Made by a program: the position numbers and the translations under genes
Notes under the pieces: model-generated
Told to the model about the DNA's origin: nothing
What the model saw: the letters and a program-made list of their open reading frames with translations, nothing else
The model's database searches: none
Shown here: positions 58,174 through 64,000 of the stretch, piece by piece
How the letters are laid out: each line of letters opens with the position of its first letter
Position numbering within the stretch: position 1 is the stretch's first letter
Origin: Actinomycetota bacterium
GTDB lineage: Bacteria > Actinomycetota > Nitriliruptoria > Nitriliruptorales > Nitriliruptoraceae
Assembly (NCBI GenBank): GCA_019347575.1
Contig: JAHWKY010000013.1
Coordinates: forward strand, 62,001 to 126,000
Reading direction: 5' to 3'
Length of the DNA: 64,000 bases

Positions 58174-59621
58174 GCAGCAGCCTCGCGATCGTCATCTTCC
58201 TCGTCGGCATCTTCGTGGTCGCCATCGGCCTGCACGAGTGGGGCCACTTCTGGACCGCTCGTCGCTTCGGCATGCGTGCCGACCGCTACTTCATCGGTTT
58301 CGGCCCCACGATCTGGTCCACCCGCTACGACGAGGCCGAGGTGGGGGTCAAGGCTCTCCCGTTCGGTGGCTTCGTCCGCATCAGCGGGATGTCGTTCGGC
58401 GACGATCGGCTCGCCCCCGTCAGCGATCACGTCCTGACTCCAGACGACGTCGCGGAGGACCGCCGCGCATCGGCATCACGGATGCGGATCGACGTGCTCG
58501 AGACGCCTGCCGTGCCGATGGAGACGTGGCGACGCGTCGGCGAGGAACTGGCCCGGCGGGGCGTCCCCGCCGACACCCGCACCGTCATCGTCGACCGCGC
58601 TCGTGCGGCGGCCGGTGACCACGCCACGGTCGACGAGGCCCGCGAAGCGATCGACACGGCGGCAGGGGCGATGCTCGACGACACCGGTCGAGTCGGCGAT
58701 CTGCGGCACCGCGTGCTCCGTGGCGACGAGGGCCGGTTCTTCCACGACCGCCCCGCCTGGCAGCGCGCCATCGTCCTGGCATCCGGCTCCTTCATGCACT
58801 TCGTCCAGGCGATCGTGCTGCTGTTCGTCGGCTTCCTGCTGTTCGGTCAGGCCATCCCGCTGCCGGTCGTCGACGAGGTGCTACCGGACTCCCCAGCCGA
58901 GGAGGCCGGGCTGCAGACCGGCGATCGCATCGCCGCCGTCGAGGGCGTCGATGTCGAGGACTTCGAGACCGCGCGGGAGTTCATCCGTGGCAACGCCGGT
59001 GAACCTCTGACCTTCCGGGTCGTCCGCGACGGGCGCACGATCGACGTCATCGCGACGCCAGAGGCCAGCGAGGTCGATGGCGAGACGGTGGGACTGCTCG
59101 GGTTCGTCCCCGAGGCGGAGGACCGCCCGCTCGCTCCCGGCGACGCGTTGTACGAGACCTTCGTGGGCGACACCGGCGTGGTCACCCTCAGCCGCGAGAC
59201 GTTCCTTGCGCTCGGGCGTGTCTTCGGCCCCGACGGGCTCGGCCAGCTGTTCGGCCAGGTCACGGGCGAGCAGGAGCGCGGCATCGAAGGTGCGGCATCG
59301 CCGATCGGTCTCGCACGGGCGGCCGGCGAGGGCAGCGCCGAGTTCGGGCCGTTGTTCCTGCTCCTGATCCTGGCCTCGATCAACGTGTTCGTGGGGATCT
59401 TCAACCTCGCCCCCCTGCCACCCCTTGATGGCGGCCACCTCGCCGTCCTCGGCATCGAGTCGGTCGTCAACGGCGTCCGCCGCGCCCGGGGCCGAGTGCC
59501 CGATTTCAAGCTCGATCCCCGTGCGATCGCAGCCGTCGCCGTGCCCGTGATCGTCGTGCTCGGTACCGTGTTCCTGGCGGTTGTCTGGCTCGACATCGTG
59601 CGACCCATCCAGCTGCCCTGA
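58170..59621 (+). CDS. rseP: Site-2 metalloprotease RseP-type with central insert
   Basis: A 483-residue membrane protease. The zinc motif is in GLHEWGHFWTAR, with the distal ligand in FNLAPLPPLDGGH, and a PDZ domain around VLPDSPAEEAGLQTGDRIAA. Between GGFVRISGMS and FHDRPAWQRAIVLASGSFMH there is an additional soluble stretch of about 105 residues (residues about 85-190), so the protein is longer than the usual 400-430. Site-2 proteases cut transmembrane anti-sigma factors. Start overlaps dxr. Confidence 0.93.
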   Translation: MSSSLAIVIFLVGIFVVAIGLHEWGHFWTARRFGMRADRYFIGFGPTIWSTRYDEAEVGVKALPFGGFVRISGMSFGDDRLAPVSDHVLTPDDVAEDRRASASRMRIDVLETPAVPMETWRRVGEELARRGVPADTRTVIVDRARAAAGDHATVDEAREAIDTAAGAMLDDTGRVGDLRHRVLRGDEGRFFHDRPAWQRAIVLASGSFMHFVQAIVLLFVGFLLFGQAIPLPVVDEVLPDSPAEEAGLQTGDRIAAVEGVDVEDFETAREFIRGNAGEPLTFRVVRDGRTIDVIATPEASEVDGETVGLLGFVPEAEDRPLAPGDALYETFVGDTGVVTLSRETFLALGRVFGPDGLGQLFGQVTGEQERGIEGAASPIGLARAAGEGSAEFGPLFLLLILASINVFVGIFNLAPLPPLDGGHLAVLGIESVVNGVRRARGRVPDFKLDPRAIAAVAVPVIVVLGTVFLAVVWLDIVRPIQLP

Positions 59622-59663
59622 TCTGCACGACACACGCCCTCCGACGCGAACCCCGAGGAGCCC

Positions 59664-60821
59664 GTGGTCACCAACCTGCCCATCGCCGCATCACCGGCGC
59701 AGCCGGACCAGCCCACGCCACCGCGGCGGCGGCCGACCCGCCAGGTCCGCCTGGGCCCGTTGACGATCGGCAGCGATGCACCCGTGACCGTGCAGTCCAT
59801 GACGATCACGCCGACGCACGAGGTCGACGCCACGCTGCAGCAGATCGCCCAACTGCAGGCGGCCGGATGCGACATCGTGCGCGTCGCGTGCCCGCGCCAG
59901 GAGGACGCTGACGCGCTGGCCGCGATCGCCGAGCACAGTCGCATCCCCGTCGTCGCCGACATCCACTTCCAGTGGAAGTACGCCGTCGCCGCCATCGAGG
60001 CCGGCTGTGCGGGCGTTCGCATCAACCCCGGCAACATCAAGAAGCACGAGAAGGTCAAGCTCATCGGTGGGCTCGCCGACGACGCCGGCGTGGCGATCCG
60101 CATCGGCGTCAACGGAGGGTCGCTCGAGGACGAGGTGCTCGCGCGTTTCGGTGGCCCGACTCCCGAGGCCCTCGTCGAGTCGGCGCTGAACGAGGTGCGC
60201 CTCCTCGAGGACGTCGGGTTCCACAACACCAAGATCAGCGTGAAGCACAGCGACCCGTGGACGATGATCGAGGCCTACCGTCTCCTCGCCGAGCGCTGCG
60301 AGTACCCGCTCCACCTCGGCGTCACCGAGGCGGGGCCGCTGAAGACCGGGGCGATCAAGTCCGCGGTGGGGATCGGGGCGCTGCTCGCCGACGGGATCGG
60401 TGACACGATCCGCGTCTCGCTGTCCGCGGACCCCGTCGAGGAGGTGAAGGCGGGGATCGCCATCCTGGAGTCGCTCCACCTGCGGATCCCCGGCCTGAAC
60501 GTCGTGTCGTGCCCCGCCTGCGGTCGCGCCGAGGTGGACGTGTTCACGCTCGCCGAGACGGTGCAGAACGAACTCGAGGGCATCGACGTGCCCCTCCGAG
60601 TCGCGGTCATGGGCTGCGTCGTCAACGGGCCCGGTGAGGCCCGTGAGGCCGACATCGGTGTCGCCGCCGGCAAGGGCAAGGGTCAGATCATCAAGCGTGG
60701 TGAGGTCATCGCGACCGTCCGTGAGGAGGACATCGTCGAGACCATCGTCCACTTCGCTCGCGAGATGGCCGACGAGATCCGCGCCGAGCGGGGCAGCGGG
60801 ACCCCGGTGGTTTCGGCCTAG
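59664..60821 (+). CDS. ispG: 4-hydroxy-3-methylbut-2-en-1-yl diphosphate synthase
   Basis: A 385-residue IspG. The N-terminal TIM barrel has [34 protein letters not shown] and ISVKHSDP. The iron-sulfur cluster Cys residues are in SCPACGR and GCVVNGPGE. It makes HMBPP in the MEP pathway, matching dxr upstream. GTG 59664 gives a Pro/Arg-rich leader before the barrel. The following 225 nt contain a candidate promoter and a hairpin. Confidence 0.96.
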   Translation: MVTNLPIAASPAQPDQPTPPRRRPTRQVRLGPLTIGSDAPVTVQSMTITPTHEVDATLQQIAQLQAAGCDIVRVACPRQEDADALAAIAEHSRIPVVADIHFQWKYAVAAIEAGCAGVRINPGNIKKHEKVKLIGGLADDAGVAIRIGVNGGSLEDEVLARFGGPTPEALVESALNEVRLLEDVGFHNTKISVKHSDPWTMIEAYRLLAERCEYPLHLGVTEAGPLKTGAIKSAVGIGALLADGIGDTIRVSLSADPVEEVKAGIAILESLHLRIPGLNVVSCPACGRAEVDVFTLAETVQNELEGIDVPLRVAVMGCVVNGPGEAREADIGVAAGKGKGQIIKRGEVIATVREEDIVETIVHFAREMADEIRAERGSGTPVVSA

Positions 60822-60848
60822 CGCAACGCCCGACCTCGTGGGGGCCGA

Positions 60849-60877
60849 TGGCAGGGCCCACCGGGCCGTGGTAGGCT
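60849..60877 (+). promoter_or_regulatory. Candidate promoter of rimP-nusA-infB
   Basis: TGGCAG at 60849-60854 and TAGGCT at 60872-60877 with a 17-nt spacer. It would give a leader of about 165 nt that includes the hairpin at 60968. Confidence 0.42.
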
Positions 60878-60967
60878 CCTTCCTGGCTTGGGGAGTGGGC
60901 CGTGGCGCCCACTTCCGCTGCGTTCGGGGCCGAACTCGCCCGGCGCGACAACTGGACGTCTCACGCG

Positions 60968-60993
60968 ACGGCCGGCCCTCCAGGGCCGGCCGT
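60968..60993 (+). other. 12-bp perfect hairpin in the rimP leader
   Basis: Perfect inverted repeat ACGGCCGGCCCT and AGGGCCGGCCGT with a 2-nt loop. It is followed by TTGAGCGC, not by a T-run. It may terminate ispG transcripts partly or regulate the rimP-nusA operon, which in other bacteria has a structured leader subject to NusA feedback. Confidence 0.68.
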
Positions 60994-61046
60994 TGAGCGC
61001 GAGCCAGAACGATCCCAGACGGAACGATGCGAGCAGGAGGAGGACG

Positions 61047-61514
61047 GTGAGCACGGAGGAACGCGGCGCTGACGAAGCGCTTCGCGACGCCGTCGCCGGG
61101 CTCGCCGAGCCCATCGTGCGCGCCGCCGGCACCGACCTCGAGGAGGTCGAGCTACGCGGTCAGCGCGGGAGCCGACTCGTGCGCATCGTCGTCGACCGCG
61201 ATGGCGGCGTCGACGTGGACCTGATCACCGCGCTGTCCCGCGATCTGGGGGATGCCCTGGATGCCGAGGACCTCGTGGAAGGTCGTTACACGCTCGAGGT
61301 CAGCTCGCCCGGTGCGACCCGGCCGCTGCGGACCGGGCGGGACTTCGACCGCAACCGCGGTCGCCCCGTGCGGGTCAGCCGCCTCGGTCAGCCCGAGCTC
61401 ACCGGAACCGTGATCACCGCAGACGACCGTGCCGTGACCCTCGAGGTCGACGGGGAGCACCTCGCCGTCCCCCTCGATGAGGTCGACCACGGCCGCGTGG
61501 TGCTGCCGTGGTGA
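61047..61514 (+). CDS. rimP: Ribosome maturation factor RimP
   Basis: A 155-residue RimP. AAGTDLEEVELRGQRGSRLV and VRIVVDRDGGVDVDLITALS show the N-terminal domain; LEVSSPGATRPL is the family signature. The C-terminal domain is SH3-like. It helps 30S maturation. GTG 61047 follows AGGAGG. It is part of the rimP-nusA-ylxR-infB operon. Confidence 0.95.
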   Translation: MSTEERGADEALRDAVAGLAEPIVRAAGTDLEEVELRGQRGSRLVRIVVDRDGGVDVDLITALSRDLGDALDAEDLVEGRYTLEVSSPGATRPLRTGRDFDRNRGRPVRVSRLGQPELTGTVITADDRAVTLEVDGEHLAVPLDEVDHGRVVLPW

Positions 61515-61533
61515 CGCCGAGGAGGAACACGAC

Positions 61534-62682
61534 GTGAAGATCGACATCGAGGCGCTCCGCCAGATCGAGCGCGAGAAGGCCATCGACTTCATCACCGTCG
61601 TCGAGGCCTTCGAGACCGCGCTGGCGTCGGCGTACAAGCGCTCGCCGCACGCTGGAGGCGAGGAGGCACGCGTCGCCGTCGACCGCATCACCGGTGACGT
61701 GACGCTGTACGCGCAGGAACTCGACGACGACGGCAACGTCGTCAGCGAGTGGATCGAGGAGCCCAAGGACTTCGGCCGCATCGTGGCCCAGACCGCCAAG
61801 CAGGTCCTCCTCCAGCGCCTCCGGGAGGCGGAGCGGGAGGCTACCTACGGCGAGTACGTGGGTCGGGAGGGCGACATCATCTCCGGCGTGGTGAGCCAGC
61901 AGGGCAGCGTGACCCTCGTCGAGCTCGGACGCACCGAGGCGCTCCTGCCGTACAGCGAGCAGCTCCCCAACGAGCGCCTCGAGCACGGCGAGCACACCCG
62001 TGCGGTCGTGATCGAGGTCCGGCGTCAGCAGCGGGGCGCGCAGATCGTCGCCTCGCGTACCCACCCCGGCCTCGTCGTCGGTCTCTTCGCCCTCGAGGTG
62101 CCCGAGATCGAGGACGGCATCGTCGAGATCAAGGCCATCGCCCGGGAGGCGGGCCACCGCACGAAGATCGCGGTGAGCAGCAACGACCCCGACGTCGATC
62201 CCGTCGGGGCGTGTGTGGGCCCGCAGGGTCAGCGGGTGCGTGGCGTCATGAAGGAGCTGCACAACGAGGCCACGGAGAAGATCGACATCGTTCCGTGGGC
62301 GGACGACCCGGAGCAGCTGGTCGCGAACGCGCTGTCGCCGGCCAAGGTCAGCAACGTCTACCTGTACCCCGAGGACGCGACCGCCCTGGTCGTCGTGCCC
62401 GACTACCAGCTGTCGCTGGCGATCGGTCGCGAGGGCCAGAACGCCCGCCTCGCGGCCCGGATGACCGGCTGGCGCATCGACATCCGCAGCGAGGCGCAGT
62501 TCGAGGAGGAGCAACGAGCGTTCCAGGAGGCGTTCGAGAAGGGCCTCGTGGACGAGTACGGCAACCCGCTGAACGACGAAGGGGTCGCGGCCGTGGCCGC
62601 TGCCCAGGAGCGCGCCGCGGAGGCGCGCCAGAGAGCCATCGACGAGGGCGAGAGCGGCGAGGACGCTGCCGAGAGCGCGTGA
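61534..62682 (+). CDS. nusA: Transcription termination/antitermination factor NusA
   Basis: A 382-residue NusA. N-terminal domain KIDIEALRQIEREKAIDFIT, S1 domain with GDIISGVVSQQGSVTLVELG, then KH domains with KIAVSSNDPDVDPVGACVGP, GQRVRGVMKELHNEATEKID and ALVVVPDYQLSLAIGREGQN. It lacks the acidic C-terminal repeats of E. coli NusA, as other actinobacterial copies do. GTG 61534 follows GAGGAGG. Confidence 0.96.
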   Translation: MKIDIEALRQIEREKAIDFITVVEAFETALASAYKRSPHAGGEEARVAVDRITGDVTLYAQELDDDGNVVSEWIEEPKDFGRIVAQTAKQVLLQRLREAEREATYGEYVGREGDIISGVVSQQGSVTLVELGRTEALLPYSEQLPNERLEHGEHTRAVVIEVRRQQRGAQIVASRTHPGLVVGLFALEVPEIEDGIVEIKAIAREAGHRTKIAVSSNDPDVDPVGACVGPQGQRVRGVMKELHNEATEKIDIVPWADDPEQLVANALSPAKVSNVYLYPEDATALVVVPDYQLSLAIGREGQNARLAARMTGWRIDIRSEAQFEEEQRAFQEAFEKGLVDEYGNPLNDEGVAAVAAAQERAAEARQRAIDEGESGEDAAESA

Positions 62683-62706
62683 GATGGGACACAGGAACGT
62701 GACGAG

Positions 62707-63012
62707 GTGGATGCACAGGTACCATCGGATGAGCACGTGCCCCAGCGCACGTGCGTCGGCTGCCGTCGTCAGCGTCCACGGACCGAGCTGCTCCGCGTCG
62801 CGCGGACGCCGCACGGAGCCCGCGTCGACGACGAGCGGCTCGAGGGCCGCGGTGCGTACATCTGTCCCGATCCCGACTGCGTCGCAGCGGCTCGACGCCG
62901 TGGCGGAGCCGCGCTGGCACGCGCTCTGCGCGTGCGGACCGACGAGGTCGCGAGCGCGCTCGACGAGCTGACCCGGCGCGTCGGTCGAGGGACCAAGGAG
63001 CGAGAAGCGTGA
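62707..63012 (+). CDS. ylxR: YlxR (DUF448) family protein
   Basis: A 101-residue protein with RTCVGCRRQRPRTELLR and RGAYICPDPDC, the DUF448 signature. It lies between nusA and infB as in most Gram-positive bacteria. The family binds nucleic acid and has been linked with RNase P and regulation in other bacteria. The stop overlaps the infB GTG. Confidence 0.93.
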   Translation: MDAQVPSDEHVPQRTCVGCRRQRPRTELLRVARTPHGARVDDERLEGRGAYICPDPDCVAAARRRGGAALARALRVRTDEVASALDELTRRVGRGTKEREA

Positions 63013-64000
63013 GCAACAAGGTTCGTGTGTACGAGTTGTCAAGGGCCACTGGCCTCGACAACAAGGACGTCCTGCGCCGTCTCAAGGATCTCGGCATCGA
63101 CGCCAAGTCCCACTCCTCGTCCATCACCGAGGGGGAGGCGCAGCAGTTCAGGGAGTCCCTGGGCAAGTCCCAGGCCGAGCGCGACGCCGAGGACGAGGCG
63201 CGCCGACGCAAGGAGCAGGAGGAGCTCGAGCGGTTCAAGAACGTCGCCGAGGTCGCACCGCCCGAGCGCAAGAAGGCCGCCAAGGTCCTGCCGCCCCACC
63301 TCCGCAAGCTGCAAGAGCAGGAGGCGGCGGCCACCCTCGAGGCCGACGAGCAGGCCCCCGCTGCGCAGGCCGAGGCCGACGAGCTCGTCGCCGAAGCGAC
63401 CGCCGAGCCTGCCACGGCTGCCGAGGTCGACGCGGACACCGAGGGTGGCACGGCCGACGCCGGCCCACGGATGCCCGGCGCTCCGTCGCCCGCATCGGAC
63501 GAGACGCCGATGCGCCCCCAAGCGGCTGGACGGATGCCGGGCGCGCCGCCGCCCCCGACGGTGACCGGTGCCACGCCTCGGCCACGGCGCGTGCAAGAGC
63601 CGACCCTGCCCAAGGAGGGCTCCGGCAAGCGCGCCATCCCCCCGCCGCTGCGACCCGCTCCGCCGACCCGCCAGCCGGCCGCCCGCCGTGGCCCTCCCCC
63701 TGGCGACGCCGGACGCGGTCGCCCCGGCGGACCTGCCTCGCCGTACCGACAGCCCGTGGGTCGAGGCCGGCCGACGACCGGTCAGCCGACACCGGGAGGT
63801 CCGCCCCCACCGCCCCAGCAGCAGCCCGGTCGCGGCGCCCCGCCGCGCACCGGCCCGGGCGGCCCAGGACGCAAGCGCCGTCGCAAGGAACGCACCACGC
63901 CGGAGGAGCAGGAGCTCGACCGTCGTCCGACGCGTCGCGACATCCCGCTCGAGGAGCAGATCAAGGCCGAGCGGGTCGAGATCCTGTCCGGGATCACCGT
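63009..64000 (+). CDS. infB: Translation initiation factor IF-2 (3' partial)
   Basis: The first 330 codons of infB, cut by the window edge. KVRVYELSRATGLDNKDVLR then RLKDLGIDAKSHSSSITEGE is the N-terminal IF-2 domain. A long charged, then Pro/Gly/Arg-rich linker follows, as in actinobacterial IF-2, ending at IPLEEQIKAERVEILSGIT. The G domain is not reached. GTG 63009 overlaps ylxR. Confidence 0.96.
   Translation, partial: MSNKVRVYELSRATGLDNKDVLRRLKDLGIDAKSHSSSITEGEAQQFRESLGKSQAERDAEDEARRRKEQEELERFKNVAEVAPPERKKAAKVLPPHLRKLQEQEAAATLEADEQAPAAQAEADELVAEATAEPATAAEVDADTEGGTADAGPRMPGAPSPASDETPMRPQAAGRMPGAPPPPTVTGATPRPRRVQEPTLPKEGSGKRAIPPPLRPAPPTRQPAARRGPPPGDAGRGRPGGPASPYRQPVGRGRPTTGQPTPGGPPPPPQQQPGRGAPPRTGPGGPGRKRRRKERTTPEEQELDRRPTRRDIPLEEQIKAERVEILSGIT

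Noticed and set aside
61414-63042. 542-codon reverse-strand frame opposite nusA and ylxR
   Set aside because: It mirrors the codon bias of nusA; no ribosome site and no domain.

Overview
The window is high-GC DNA with GTG-rich starts and tightly overlapping GTGA/ATGA gene junctions. This fits an actinobacterium (Actinomycetota). The housekeeping gene order, and a prophage gene carrying cell-wall-binding type 2 repeats, would suit a deep-branching class such as Nitriliruptoria, but that placement is an inference. Positions 1 to about 43,480 are the right-hand 43 kb of a tailed-phage prophage. Its left end, integrase and repressor lie outside the window. From about 43,485 onward the sequence is host chromosome.

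The prophage has siphophage-like organisation and reads mostly on the + strand. At 0.0-5.3 kb are early genes: a DnaQ-like exonuclease, an ASCH-domain protein, an HNH nuclease, a DUF2303 protein, an RlpA-like secreted protein and several tiny Cys-rich proteins. At 5.5-7.9 kb a cytosine-C5 DNA methyltransferase overlaps a DUF5131 (Gp37/Gp68) Cys-cluster protein. At 8.4-12.1 kb is a replication block: a DnaA-domain-IV-like protein, a winged-helix initiator, a loader-like protein, a papain-like cysteine peptidase and a J-domain protein. At 13.2-14.3 kb are a likely promoter, an HNH protein and a cos-like palindrome. At 14.3-25.6 kb are packaging, head and connector genes (TerS, TerL, portal, MuF-like, scaffold, decoration, capsid, connectors, tail tube) and a tail-chaperone pair with a -1 frameshift site. 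At 25.7-35.2 kb are tape measure, tail-tip and a repeat-rich 1037-residue fibre. At 35.4-37.4 kb is the lysis cassette, ended by a strong hairpin at 37.73 kb. The last 5.7 kb before the junction (37.8-43.4 kb) is mostly reverse-strand cargo: two small genes, a secreted ComEC-like metallo-beta-lactamase with wall-binding repeats and a lamin-tail domain, three unknown genes, a divergent Fic AMP-transferase with a clear promoter, and a 68-residue protein.

The prophage sits inside the host comM/yifB gene. Only the C-terminal part of that gene remains here, entering just before its Walker B strand, and it still overlaps dprA. The host region then keeps the usual actinobacterial order: dprA, a tyrosine recombinase (xer), a WhiG/FliA sigma factor, a secreted M23-hydrolase fusion, rpsB, tsf, pyrH, frr, cdsA, rlmN, dxr, rseP, ispG, rimP, nusA, ylxR and infB (cut by the right edge). 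Two reverse-strand genes interrupt it: an alpha/beta hydrolase and a secreted fibronectin-III protein that separates tsf from pyrH.

The most interesting idea is that the insertion breaks a natural-transformation gene (comM) next to a second one (dprA), while the prophage itself carries a secreted, wall-anchored relative of the ComEC nuclease domain. Together these could limit transformation-based curing of the prophage.
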